Source: Neodiprion pinetum (lineage: Eukaryota; Arthropoda; Insecta; Hymenoptera; Diprionidae). Taken from it: DNA of 64,000 nucleotides. The translations under genes and the position numbers were made by a program. This document shows, piece by piece, positions 22,519-34,980 of the stretch; the first letter of the stretch is position 1, and each line of letters opens with the position of its first letter. The notes beneath the pieces were generated by a model that had not been told where the DNA came from, ran no database searches, and saw nothing but the letters and a program-made list of their open reading frames with translations. The stretch covers positions 10,339,193 through 10,403,192 of the forward strand of contig NC_060235.2 of NCBI RefSeq assembly GCF_021155775.2, in the 5' to 3' direction.

Positions 22519-23057
22519 GTGGTCTATGTTCAGATTTGCGAGGCGGATAAAAGAAACAAATAGAGTGATTTATATTTATTATTATTAGACTAGATACGAT
22601 GTACTCCGAGCAACAGCTCTCTCGAGACTAACTCTCACGGAGACTGAGACAAAATTCGGAACGGTGCAAGCATATAATAATAATATATAATAATAATAGA
22701 GTGTGTTTACATATTTCAATTGTATCTTAAATTATAAGGCGTATTTCACATACTCCAACAGTTGAATAATTTCATCTTTCCTTTAACGTTACCCAGAGCC
22801 AACGACGTGGACGTAGAAAGATTTGTAGCTCCTCTTTTTTTGATTTTTTGTTTATTTTTTTTTTTTGTTTTTTTTTCTATATTTTCTATATTTTTTTATT
22901 AACTTTTATATTTTTTAAATATTTTTTTGTAATTTCCAATTTCGTGGACTTAAGCACGGACTTATATCTAAGAATTCGTAATTCTTAGACGTAAGTCCCG
23001 TATTCACAGTTGGTTAACCGACTGTGAACTGCGAATACGGGATATAGAGCACAGTAC
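22519..23057. repeat. Right arm of outer inverted repeat, part 2
   Basis: Reverse complement of about 36-560 of the window, including the A/T-run block, both hairpins and the TATAGAGCACAGTA junction. A solo LTR follows at once. Confidence 0.9.
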
Positions 23058-23813
23058 TGTAACGGTCTTTTCGTTACCGCGGTTTGCTTCGACCAGGATT
23101 AACTCCAACTGAGGAGCCTCTCGCAATTAACAAAAATCATCCGCTATCAATTTACTTTTCATTGTTTTTCGTTTTTTTATTTAAAACGGAATTTCGGATG
23201 TTCGGTATAACCTAATGACATGCATCTATAAATTGAAACCGAATAAAAGAAGCGTATAAATATGAAAGAAAGTAATAAATAAATTGTATAAATAAAATGG
23301 GCACGGCGGACATCTAGGACAATAACAATTCCATAAACGGCATACTCGTAAAATTACAGATAAAAATAGTACAGGTCAGAATATAAAAGCTTATCATAAG
23401 CGTGTCTTTGGGGATATTCTTCAAATCCCAGTTTCCATTTCCTCAGTTGCGCTCGCTAATTCCGTGCCCGGCCAATTGGACTCCCCTCGTCCGTCATATC
23501 TAGGTGGTTTTTCTGTGATCGGGAATCCGTAAAAAGATGGGTCGCTGCTAAGAGTCCTTCGTTCTCGCAATAGAATCTGTACGCGTTTTACTTCATTTTT
23601 CGTCAGTTGTATCAATTCGTTCGTTATGATTGTTTATTTTAGAGCGCACTCTGATAATGATCGACCGCTCATCCGTCGTCTCTCGCTTACACTTCTCGAT
23701 CGATTGCCTATACATATGTCATATAACCGCTTAGGTGAAAGCCCCCCCCCTACGGATCTACCTATTACTGAGTCCCGTAGTCACTGCTTTGGCGGCTAAA
23801 TTCAACTGTTACA
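23058..23813. mobile_element. Solo LTR, 756 bp
   Basis: Starts TGTAAC and ends GTTACA, with TG...CA termini. The flanks are GTAC (23054-23057) and GTAT (23814-23817). The outer left arm shows the uninterrupted sequence CAGTATTGAGGG, so the insertion is direct and the flanks fit a 4-bp duplication with one mutated base. AATAAA-type signals occur inside (around 23243 and 23294). No internal retrotransposon genes remain, as expected after LTR-LTR recombination. A 4-bp duplication suits the Ty3/Gypsy superfamily. Confidence 0.65.
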
Positions 23814-23852
23814 GTATTGAGGGTACACAGCCCGGGAGGCAGGAGGCCGAGG
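23814..23852. repeat. Right arm of outer inverted repeat, part 3
   Basis: Reverse complement of window bases 1-40 (CAGCCCGGGAGGCAGGAGGC). The true end cannot be fixed because the left arm runs off the window. Confidence 0.8.
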
Positions 23853-26738
23853 CCCCAGACCTCAACGCCCCCCAAATTTGGCGCCCCGGGCCGTCACCCC
23901 ATCGCGCCCCCCTAACGCCGGCACTGAACCCCGGCTTCCGCATATATACCATATAATAGGTACATATGCGAATTATATTTGTGTGACAAATTTGGCAGCA
24001 AACGGCGGGAAACACGTGACTGAACGCATATTTTTACTTCCTGAGGCATATAAACCAATTGTTATATATCACCTCATATCATTTGATGCGGTAAATATAG
24101 TTTTGAAGTTATATTTCGTGAAATCAGATGCGTTTGTAGAGATTCGACTGCTTTTTTATATCCATTGTAACGTGGCATTTTTGATGCCCGTTACAAGGGG
24201 CTCCTTGAACCCTGGGCGAAACCAAAATTTAGGAATTTCCGAAATTGAGTCGCGAAGTGTTTGCAAAAGAGCGCCAGGACTAGAGTCACGCATCCGAAAC
24301 CACGAGAGGGGACACTTCAGCGAATAGCGTAAGATATTTCAGGTTTTTTTTTGTTTTTTTTTTATTTTTTGAGCTACAACGGCATCAGGCAAGAAGTCGA
24401 CACCAAATTCGAGGAAATTGCGAGGTGGCGGACTAGCGAAAATTGCGAAGGAAGGATGTCGAGGCTGCGGAGGGGGAGCCAACGCAGATCCCCGCATCGC
24501 GGGAATCCAAGGTGGACGCGATTCCCGCTGGCGGCCGGCGCGCCGCAGCCTCTCCCCCTTCACCCCGCCAACAATTGAACAGCGAACTTGCGACGGACCG
24601 ACTAGCGACGAGGGAGCACCACGCTCACCGCCAAGACGTCATGGAGCTGCGCGGAGGACGAGATTGCAATCTAGCTTTAAGTTCTGCGCAGCGATGCTAT
24701 TGAAAGTGCGCGTCGAGTTGCGCGATCGACGAAATCGATGACGGATCGATTATTGCGTATTCTTGTGGGTATGACGTCACGTATGGGATGGCGTATCGAG
24801 ATCCGTGTTGCGGCAGGTCGTAGGTTTTTTGAAACCACTCTAGTTCTGGCAGTCGTGATAAGTAGTCACGTTTTGGGGAGTTTCGCGAAGTAATGGAGTC
24901 GCCCAAAAATCGCGAGGGGAATAGAAAGGGGGCTGCAAGGATGTAGAAGGTAAGCGCTGCTTCTATCCCCGCGATTGAATTTCGCGCATAATTGCGAAAA
25001 GGCTTGCCGAGTAACGGGTAGCCGTTTTGGATTTGCGTTGTAGAGAAGTACTCGAAATTCTTTTGCCGATTCTTTTGCTTGATGACTGTAGCCTGAGTAC
25101 GCGTGTTAGAGTGGAGTAAATTTTGAGTTCCTGAGAAAGTTGAGTAGAGTCGCGGGTTTTAGTTGAGTCTTTCTCGTTAGTGTAATCAAGTATAGCCGAA
25201 TTTCGCTGTACCGGGTCGAGCCGCGTTATCGGTTTTTTTTCAGTGTCACCTCTCGAGTAGGTCGGGAAGTGCCGAATTGGAGTGCTCGGATTAGCGGATA
25301 CCGTTTTGGAGGATTTTGAGACGGTTTGATTTCGGATGCGTTACGATAGCGTATAGTTTAGGTTACGTTCAGTTGCGCCTGCATTGAGTTCCGTACCCGT
25401 TAGTTAAGATAATGTAAATTGAGTTGTGTTACCTTGAGCTTGCGTTTAGTTGAAGTTAAATTTAGTGGTGCTTGCGTTTAGTTAAGTTGCCGTTTAGTTA
25501 AGATAGTGTTTAGTCGAGTTGAGGTGATGTATAGTCGAAATTGCCGTTGCGTTGAGCAGCAGTTGAGACGAGAAGTTTGAGTATTGCGTTTTGATTGCGT
25601 TTGAAATATAGTAACTTTTGCGGATTCGTTTAGTTGAGATAAGTAGGAAATAAGCTTTAGGTTAAGTTATGTTATCACGTTTAGATTTAGGGCAGCTCGC
25701 GGTAGCGTCGAAGCTCCGAGTCGGGTGAGATCTCGGGTGAGATTGAGGACGCCGTCTGTTCGGTAGCCCGGCGCACCGTCGAATAATTAGTTTTAGTTTC
25801 GGTTTCGCGTGATTAGTTCTAGTTTCGGTTTCGAGCAAGAATCGCCATGGAGAACAAATGGCGAATTTGCAAATTCAGAATTGCATATGAAGATTTTGTG
25901 ATCGTTGAGTGACATTTTAGTTAGGGAGCCGCGAGCTCAGTAGAGTAAGAAATAGAGTAGGTTACGTGTAATTTTCTGTTTATTTTTAGAATCGCGATGA
26001 GCGACCCTTGGATTACATTTTTTTGTTTTTGTATCACTGCTATTGGGAAATATAAGATTTTATTTTACTTCTTTTGTTAAATAGCGTGCGTATTTCGAGT
26101 GTCTCTCTCTCTCTCCAAAAATTACCCCTCCCCTCTCCGCGGTACTGAGCTATCGAGCATATGCCCGAGGTATAGCGGATTAATGATTTCGAGGCGTGTT
26201 AATCACGCCAGGCGCCCAACAATTTCGCGATATTGTTTTAGATCCAGGGTACATCGTGGACGCCGATTTATTGTGCACGCGGTAAGTTCTCGGTCATTTT
26301 CTCCGAGTGACCGAGGAGCGGGAAAATCCACGTCACACCATGTAAGTACTTATATCCTTATTTTTCCAATATTGGTAAGTTTTAGGTTATATTTTGCTGA
26401 CGATATTATTCTTCCCACGCACTTTATAAGAACAATGTATTTATTTCGATTTGTGATTTACGGAAAATTTTTACCGTACTATCAACAGTTATACTATCAA
26501 TAGTCTTATATTATCGAATTCCTTCATATCATCTGCGTAATTTGGATATGTTTTTTCACATATTTTTTACACAATTTTTTTTATATATAATCTTCCACAA
26601 AGCCGATCCTGGCGAAGCATGCATGAATCACGTATGTTCTGCGGCAGGCACCTGTCGGAAGACAACATTCGCACCTCTTCCTACACGCGGAAAGAGACAG
26701 ATAGTTGCCTGCCGACAGGGTTGAGTCATCGAAAACGC
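23853..26738. other. GC-richer spacer between the two large elements
   Basis: Higher GC content than the surroundings, especially at 23853-23940 and 24410-24740. Open frames are short and overlap in several phases, with no recognisable domain. A small palindrome TGTAACGTGGC...GCCCGTTACA lies at 24167-24196. The segment may hold LTR or untranslated sequence of an unrecognised retrotransposon. Confidence 0.35.
25370..25640. repeat. Degenerate GTTTAGTTAAGTT-rich tract
   Basis: Variants of GTTTAGTT(A/G)AGTT recur many times with irregular spacing. This gives a G/T-rich plus strand unlike the neighbouring sequence. Probably a decayed short-period tandem repeat. Confidence 0.5.
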
Positions 26739-26741
26739 TTA

Positions 26742-27032
26742 TAGTCCAGTAAAATGTGTCGAAAGTGAGAAATTTTTTGCGTAGAAGCTGCATTTTTGAC
26801 TGAAGCTAGGTGGTTGGATACTAAAAGTAACCCCAATGAAGTTCTGTTCCTCAACCCGCCCTTACCCCCCGAAAAAAGGGTTGACAACTTAAAAATCGCT
26901 ATATCTCCAAAACTAATGGCTCGATCGAAAAACGTTTCAAATAAAAGTTGTTCAGGATAATAAAATACATATAAAGTTATGCGACGTCAAATTCCCTATC
27001 TTTGATAATAAGGGCAGAAAGCCGAATTGAAA
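26742..27032. repeat. Left TIR of Academ-like element
   Basis: Matches the reverse complement of 36225-36515 with few differences. Landmarks are GTGTCGAAAGTGAGAAATTT, GGGCGGGTTGAGG (inverted) and TATCTTTGATAATAAGGGC. Confidence 0.9.
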
Positions 27033-28614
27033 ATCTCACTCTGACGCGCAAACGGTAAAACTTTAGAAAATCGTGAAAAATATTTAATCATATATTTTGC
27101 AAATTTTTTCGACTCATGTCGAATCAGGATGAGTTCCTCTAGATTTTTGGAGATTTTTTTGTTTTGCGTTTATTACTGCTGCTATATCGTTTTGAAGTTA
27201 CATAATTTACAAGTCGAGCCCCAGTGAAGAGCTCTAGAGACATCCATATGTCCGTACGGCTCGCAGGCAAGCCACGCTTTCCCTACTTTTCTGCGCGTGT
27301 ATATATGTATATACACATAACCGAAGCGTCGAGGGTGACTCAACTGCCTTTGGGAGAGCAGGAGAGACAGTGCTATATAAAATACTGTGTAGAAAGAGAC
27401 AGGCTATATATATAAAACAGCGTACGATATTATACTGCGGCGCGCTAGAACGAATTTTATGAAAACCGTGATGAATGGGAAAAAATGGTATGAATGAAAA
27501 GTAGTAGGGAATGAAATTTCGTGCCAAAAAGTCCCCGATAGCATACATTTAGATATCATGGTTTAGCCACGAAACGCAATTAAAGTGGCGTGAGGGCTAA
27601 GCGCAGGTGTTTACTCAATGTAATTGATTAATTACTAACTTTTGTTTTACTATCGTTTTTTTCTGAATTTACAAATATACTGTACGCACTTTAAAAAAAA
27701 AAAATGGTGAATGCAAAAAGAAGTATTTATTTATTAAATCATGAACTCGAAGGTGCCCTATACTAGCGTTGTTTGTCCGAAATCTCTCAAGACAATTGTA
27801 CGGATAAAAATGCGATTCAACTCCTAAAACCATTGCAAATCTTTATGACAGCTACAATTGTGCAACCGTAAATACCTAGTGATGCAGCCGGAAACAGAAT
27901 TGCTTAGAAAATTTTTTAAGTGAAACTGCTTATTATATAAATGCTATTTTTTATTCATATAATTCTACATCTTTTGAAGTACTTTCGGTACATTTTTTAA
28001 TGGAAAAAAACATGATATATCGCGAACCATCGAACTTAGTTTGATAATATTGCGTAACCATTGTCCCCATATGCCTAGCTTGCCTTTGGACGAAACATTT
28101 TACCAAAAAAAAAATGTGTATCAAATGGAATTGGTTTTAACAAAAAAGCGGAAACTGAAGTTACCGCGTTTTATATTTTTGCAAATTAAAAAAAAAATTT
28201 TTATAAATTAAAAATGCCTTGGTTCAAAGATAAGATTTATATGTGGAGAAAATATGTACTAAACGTTATCAAAATCCCTTAGCTGGTCTTCGAGATATCA
28301 TGCTCACCGTGTAGCTCTTTTAAGAAAGAATAGGGTCGTAGGAATACGATAGCAGCACCGCCATTTTTCTTTTGCAAAAGCATGGGCGATTTGTACTTCA
28401 AAAGATTTTGAATGAAATGGAATAAAAATAAAATTTATATATGGAATAGTTTAGCTACAAAAATTCTCAAAAAACGCTTATTTCGATGCCATTACTAGGT
28501 AAAACTCTTCAAATTATTGGTTGCAACATACATGTTCAAATCGCACCCTTTGGCATGGGAAGCAAAATAAACGGTACAATACAATGTATAGAAAAGTAGA
28601 AAATATTGGTTTTA
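27033..28614. other. Gene-free 3' flank of the Academ-like gene
   Basis: No coding region. Part of it (28080-28560) is a diverged direct duplicate of intron sequence at 30140-30600, listed separately. Confidence 0.5.
28080..28560. repeat. Diverged direct duplicate of 30140-30600
   Basis: Shared order of landmarks: TCAAATGG(A/C)ATTGG, AAAAAGCGGAAA, CGTTTTA, TTCAAAGA followed by TATATGGAGA, and a T/A-rich block. The spacing is similar and identity moderate. One copy lies beyond the gene's stop codon, the other in its intron. Confidence 0.5.
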
Positions 28615-28820
28615 TTAAAATAAATCATAATTTAAAACAATTTCCATTTCATTGACAGTCTCTTCCTTGGTGTCATTTTCTTCGGAAGAACTGAATTCAT
28701 CGTCAGAACTTGGGTTAGCAGCAATCGTAATGAACTCACTGGCATCGGGCTCAATAATTGCATCGGCGAATGTCTCCTCGTTTGCCAATGTATTCGTGGC
28801 AGTGGCAGTAGCAGTAGCAG

Positions 28821-29050
28821 CAGTCCCCTGACACTCACCACTGCTCGTATACTAAAAAATTGTATGCGTCTTGTCCCCGTTTTTTAGTTCCTCTACGTGG
28901 CGCTAGTAGTAGACTTCTGACACGCTCGCTGCCCTTGCTAATCGCGCGCAAGCTCGTCAGGTAACTACCAGCGCCATTAGTGGTGGAAATTGGCGGCAGA
29001 ATCGAGGGACATTTTGCGAACCACTTTTAGCAACGTGTGTCAGGGGGCTG
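28821..29050. mobile_element. 230-bp MITE with 8-bp target duplication
   Basis: Begins CAGTCCCCTGACAC and ends GTGTCAGGGGGCTG. The flanks AGTAGCAG (28813-28820) and AATAGCAG (29051-29058) match at 7 of 8 bases. It has no coding capacity. It interrupts the last exon of the Academ-type gene; without it and one duplication copy the reading frame continues for 66 codons to a stop. CAG-type ends with 8-bp duplications suit hAT or P superfamilies. Its halves match the ends of the element at 7551-13857. Confidence 0.85.
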
Positions 29051-29333
29051 AATAGCAGCAAGATTGTCGCAATGAACGCCATTGCATTGTATACATAGCT
29101 GAGTGCACGACAACCCTGCCTTCTTGCAGCTGCAGCGTGCTGTCCTGTAGTTTCCCGTACATCCACAAATTACCTGAGAGAAAGGCACGGAAATGAATGC
29201 ATTAATTAATTTCATTGAAGGGGTTATGTCTACTCATGGAGCCGGAAATAAAGTTTTATTTGTGAATTATTTGCAGCAAAAGTATAATACAAATTTTATT
29301 TTTCTTACATATAATAATTCGACATGTTCTTAA

Positions 29334-30045
29334 GGGCTCTGTCTACTTTGGATGCACGACAAAAACGCTATTTTTATTAAATTTTTTTAAGAATACTTTA
29401 TTTTTATTGATGTAAAACTTGTCAGGCTTAAGAAAAACATTTGTCAATTAAAAAAAAAATTTTGTCGATTTTAACCACTTTTTTAGTGTGAAAATGCCAG
29501 GTAAAGAGGAGTCCTCAAAAAGTAGGTAGATGCACGCTGTTGGAAAATGTGAACAACGACCCATCTTAAACAAAAGAAAATTGAATGGTTTGAGGTTTAG
29601 TGTGACCGTGGCTATAATCCCGTACCTCTAATATTAATTTATATGCAAAAATAACAAAATGGCGGACAAAAAAAATTGAAAAACTTGTTTTTTTGCATGT
29701 TTTTTGTCCGCCATTTTGTTATTTTTTCATATAAATTATGTATCAGAGGTACGGGATATAGCCACTGTCACACTAAATCTAAGACCATTTAATTTTTTTG
29801 TTTGAGATGGGTCGTTGTTTAGATTTTTTTCAACAGTCCACACCTACCTGCTTTTTGAGGACTCCTGTTTACCTGGCACTTTCACGCTAAAAAAGTGGTT
29901 ATAATCAATAAAAAAAAATGTTTTTTGGTAATTTGCGAATATTTTTGCTAAGCCTAACAAGTTTTCTATCAATAAACATAACAGTTCTCTAAAAAAAAAT
30001 CAATAAAAGAAGCATTTTTTCATGCATCCAAAGTAGACAGAGCCC
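29334..30045. mobile_element. 712-bp palindromic MITE in TTAA
   Basis: The whole element is one long inverted repeat with ends GGGCTCTGTCTACTTTGG and its complement, and a centre near 29690 where GGCGGACAAAAAA meets TTTTTTGTCCGCC. TTAA flanks it exactly (29330-29333 and 30046-30049). TTAA duplication is made by piggyBac and Kolobok transposases. It sits in the intron of the Academ-type gene. Confidence 0.85.
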
Positions 30046-33000
30046 TTAAATACAATTGTGAAATTTTTTTGTTTCAAAAAACAATGACGGCGCTGCACTC
30101 ATTTTCCTAAGATTTTTTCGTATGGCACTTATCTTTTGTATGTCTAAAGCTTGTCTGTGAAGAAATGATTTTACAGTAAAGAAAATCATCAAATGGCATT
30201 GGCTTAAATGAAAAAGCGGAAAATTACGTTGCTGCGTTTTACAGTTTTGGTAATTGAAAATGAAGTTCTCAACGGCTATCAATAACGTCAAGTTCATTCG
30301 TTCAAAGACCTACTATTATATGGAGAGAATGTGCCGAAAGAAATGTTGTAGGAGAACGAGAACAACGCCACAATTTTTTTTTTTTTTTAATAACAAACTC
30401 AACAATTGTATTAAATATTATTTGGCATTGTATAAATGCAAAATAAAATTCATGTTATTACGGATTTCGCTAAAAACCATTCAAGAGAAACCCTTCTTCT
30501 GGCTCCGTAATTAGGTAGAACCCCCCGAAGCGAAATATGTATTGAAAATTTAGTTGCATTTATTTTCATGCGAGAAAATAAAATAAGTAGACCTAAACGT
30601 GAGCTCACCATTTTTAGTAAATCCTCAGGTGCTGGATTCTTCGTATTCATCACGGGCATCGTCATCGTGTCCGCCCGTTTCCATCCCCAGTCTTCTGCAT
30701 CTAACTCGTTGCCTAGCCAAGATTGCACCTGATAATATGTGCGTTTGGTGTGCTCAGACAGTACTACTTCTGTCGGGGGTAACTGTGCCAGTCAGACTTC
30801 TGTTTTTCCATGCACGGCCGATGACGAAAACTTATCATAACATCATGCATCATTAGCATCATTGATTGGTTGTTCCGGATTAAAGTTGTACAACAGTGCA
30901 ATCAATCGTCTTGCGCCTGCCGAAAGACTGTCGATTGTGCTTCCCGGGTTGTAGAACTTGTCAATCAAAACTTGCAGGTCGAAATTTTTCTTTAAGATGG
31001 ATATAATAGTCTTTTTGCCTTTACCGTACATGGCACTTGTCGTGTCACAACGAGCGAAAGCGTGCGCGAACAATATGAACGGTTTAAGATCTACATGATC
31101 ATGTATCGCATACAGTTTATTTTTCTTCGCAGCTGGAGTGATTTTATATAAGTAATTTGAGTGCAAACTGGCATCGGACAATGCTATTAATAATACAAAA
31201 AGATCTGTGTCATTTCCGACAACCGCCACGTTACCACCAGTGGACCGAGAATAATCAATTGCTGTCTGAACAATCAGTCTGTCTGCATCTTCCTGCGCAA
31301 CTTTAACAATAATACCATGGGTGCTCAAGTAACGAAATAGCATCTCCACGAATTTCAACTTATTCTTGACATTGGATAAAAATTTCGTTTGGCTTAGAGT
31401 TACAAGTGTGTTCTGTGTGAAATCTATGTCAGGTGCCATATATGTTGCTCTCGCGCCGACGGTACCTCTCATAAGATTTTATGCTGAAATATTGTCCGCT
31501 GTATCCATCGAAGACTACTCTCGCGGTGTCCTTGTAATGGCTAACTATATGATTGCGATAAATTTCGCAGATATGTTTGAAAGTTTGCCCGGGCGGCTAA
31601 CAGACATTATGCAATAAAAATCCGCCATCGATAACAAAAGTCATGGTGCGCAAAATGTTATCCGCTCGAAAAAAGAATGGTTTGAAAATTTTGTATAGCT
31701 CTGAATTTTGAGTTTTTCTCATAAACCCAAGTTCGTCGAAGAATACTAGTGGAAATGGAGAGAGCTCATATTCAAATGCTTTCCGCGTTTGTTGTTCATC
31801 GCCCTGGAATACAACTGAAATTCGTTGAAACAATAACAAAGAATCAACTGAATGAGAATGGCCGTTGTCAATGTGAATTCCCGTTTTGGCTGCCCCCAAG
31901 ATCTTAACTTTGTACATTGCAGACATTGAAATTTTTCCTGCTGACTGCCCCAACATTCATGTCATTGCCTTGCGACCTTTGTCCACCGCTAAATGGCAGT
32001 CCGTGAAAGCATCACCGACGATCCCAGTTGACAAGGACACCAAAGACGTCCTTGGTCGGAAAAGGCCGTATTCGTGAAACCAAAAAATGAATTTGTTGAT
32101 GTCATCGTTGTCGCGTTTCATTCGGTGGTTAGCGAGATCAACATGTTGCTCACTAGAGGATGAAGTGATCCCGCAGTATTCTTCTAAACATTCCATAATT
32201 GAAAATGACGACGGCATGGCTGCCAAATATTTTGTGATGACGCTTGGTGTGCCACCTCGCCCATGTTTGAGGTCTGTACCAAAAAACCGATTTAAGGTTT
32301 GCTCAATGGTCATGTCTGTCCATACACCCGACCATGGCTCAACCGACCTTCGCGCTGTAAAGTAGCCATCCGTGGTAAATGCGACGAATTCATCATGCGG
32401 CATTATCGATTCCAAGTTTATCATATCTTGCAGATAAATTTGAGCGCTTTTAGCATAACTGAAGTGGCCTGCAGCATGAAAGATCGGTAGCATCTTCTGA
32501 ACGCTTTGAAGATGCAAATCCCTATTTCCTAATCGCTCAGCCTCAACGAATTGCAGAGCTACAACTATGCATTCAAAGTATTGAATCCATAATTGTGCTG
32601 TTGGTCCACGATTTTTCAAATCATTCAGTTGTGAATTGAATTTCTCTTTCATTTCAATGATTGTAGGTCGCACTTGACAATCACCCAATTGCGGTGGCTC
32701 ACTATCCCACTAATTTAGAAACGATGAAATGAACTCATCGAATGCTTCGCGCTGATCGTTCATAAATTCACGACATATTATAATGCCAATAGCAGTGAAT
32801 GTTAGTATATGAGCTCGCATTGCACGGGCATCAGCATGTCCACCGATCATTCGGTTTACTGACTCAGGAGCATAGGTTACCGCCCATAGATTTTCGAGCC
32901 TGCTGCCAGTCATTATATAGCCGATAGCGCCTAAATACGACATGAGCATATGAAATCCACCCAGACGTACGGTAACATCTTTCAACGCTCCCTCCGATGC

Positions 33001-34980
33001 TCCAATGAAGTTACGAGCTTTATAATACAACGGCTGGTCGAAAGTAACAAAACATGTTTTTTTATTTAATCGTTTGACTTCTGCCAGTGCCTTGTGTAAA
33101 GCTGTATTAATTGTTGTGATATTTGAAGGAGGTTCATTGATGAAGGGCAAGCAAATAACTTTGGAGACGTTGAAAGTATTGCAACAAGACAAAACCTCTA
33201 TCAGGCTTTTCCAGCTCGGTACGTCTTTTTTCCCACAGTGATTTTGCCCACAAATATGTCAAATATGTTGCCGGTAATGCATCTGACTTGTGCCTCAATA
33301 ACATTTCCGTATCTACGAATTCTATATTATCCAGCCCATTTGATTTCGCAACGAATGGTACGTTCTGCGTTACGCTCCGCGATGCTAACATCGCAGCACT
33401 TACTTTTGAGATGTCTTTCAACTTTTTTGTGTATCCTTCATAAGTGACTTCAAACTCTGGTGTATAAATCGCTGTTCCTCCCAAGCAGTGATACGTTCTA
33501 TGACCGTCCAATGTTCCAACGTTGTGATCGGTATTATCGAAGACATGTTGAACTTGAGCTTCACCCCCAATTATACATTTAGGAGGATCCATAATGACCG
33601 ATGCCTCATATTGTTGCAGTTGATAATATGAATTGCAGAAGCCTAATTTACGAAGGAGATCAATAATCAATCATAATATATATTCCGATCGCCAACTGCA
33701 GATTGGACACAAAAGTTGTTGGTCTGACAGCAGACAAAATCGACTGGGCGATGCTGTCACGTTGAAACAACCGTGTATCATTTTAATGTTTATCGCTCAC
33801 AATCAGTTTATCAATGAAGCCACGGAGAAGCGAAGGAACATCGTCGTGAACGTCACTAAGAAAATTAGCGGCAGGTTTGTATGAGTCAGATTCAACGTAA
33901 GAATGTTCAATCTGTTTACGGATCAATTCTGCTGCAACGTCCATTATCCCCCGTTGTTGCTTTTCATCGAGAGACGTAAGGTCGCGAAACCAATCCCCGC
34001 ATAGTTTTGAAGCGCTGCAGCATTTGTACAAAATCAAAGTTTCTGCATCTCCGTGTTGCAAAATATGAATGTCATCGCCGTACTTTTCATCCAATTTTCA
34101 GTACAGAACTTGAGTTGATAAGACCTCTTTGCCCATTTCTTGGCGCCATTCTGACAGTTTGAATTTCCCTACTTTTGAGGCTTCGATGTAATCAGTCACG
34201 AGTTTAAACGTCGCGTCTATTTGTGCCAGTTTTGTCTCGTTTTCGGACTTCTTAGAACCGATTCTGACGAAATTTTGCCAACAGTCTGCGTGATATCTTG
34301 CAGCAACTTTGACCAAAGATTCAATACCTTCCAGCCGACATATGACTTCTATTCCTGAGACATCATCTCGTTTTTCAGCGATGTCCAATAATCTTTCTTT
34401 CATGTACGCATGTTGTACCAAGCTGCCTGGCCTATTTTGACAACGCCACGGTTTCGCACATACTAAGCACAATGCACGGAAATCGAAATCATTTGGCGTT
34501 GGAGCATATTCAGCAATTTTTGGCAACGTTTGTACAGAAGAAGTAGACGCGAGTGGAGAACTCGGGCGCGCAGCTCTTCCAATCGCACTTTTTTTTGAGA
34601 CTACGGCATACCATTTCCGACATTTATCGTGTACAACAAGTGATGAAAGATTTTCTCACTGCTTCAACTTATCGTCTCCGAATACTTTGCTTCTCTCAAT
34701 TAAAGTCTGCAGACCTTTCGTACGTACATTAGCAATATTATCGGTCTTGGTAGACAATACCTCATCACAAATGCTGCATACAGAGGTTGTGGAATCCATG
34801 ATAGCCACAAATCTATAGAAAAAGAATTTCATTACAGATAAGTGCGATCCGGATCTCATATACGAGAGACGATAAACAAATGTTTGAGCGACTTCTAAAT
34901 ATTGACGGACAATGCTCTGCTATCGTGAGAATTTTCTTTTCGGTGAACAGGGAAAATTTCTGTTCAATCGGTGACACGTC

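Larger units (their letters stand above)
28615..34800 (-). pseudogene. Broken Academ-type transposase gene
   Basis: The likely start is MDSTTSVCSICDEVLSTKTD at 34800. In order come a Cys-rich N-terminus, CFVTFDQPLYYKA, VRLGGFHMLMSYLGAIGYIM, an acidic nuclease-like part (AQEDADRLIV, then VVGNDTDLFVLL, HAFARCDTTSAMYGKGK), a tryptophan-rich WLGNELDAEDWGWK segment, an intron (29174-30608), and an exon with eight cysteines (VICGCTGNYRTARCSCKKAG onward). The last 66 codons (28812-28615) are acidic and end in TAA. The EDAD and DTDL acidic motifs resemble PIN/XPG nucleases. In-frame stops lie near 34656, 34098, 33783, 32710, 31957 and 31597, and frameshifts near 33660, 33180 and 31450. The family assignment to Academ is inference from the nuclease motif and Cys8 tail. 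Confidence 0.7.

Noticed and set aside
1..23852. Maverick/Polinton-type giant element
   Set aside because: Size and long inverted ends fit, but no protein-primed polymerase, integrase, protease or capsid-like gene was seen. The enclosed genes belong to other, later insertions.
24339..24741. Overlapping ORFs in the GC-rich patch
   Set aside because: Four overlapping frames on both strands, arginine-, serine- and proline-rich, with no domain. This is typical of GC-rich non-coding DNA.
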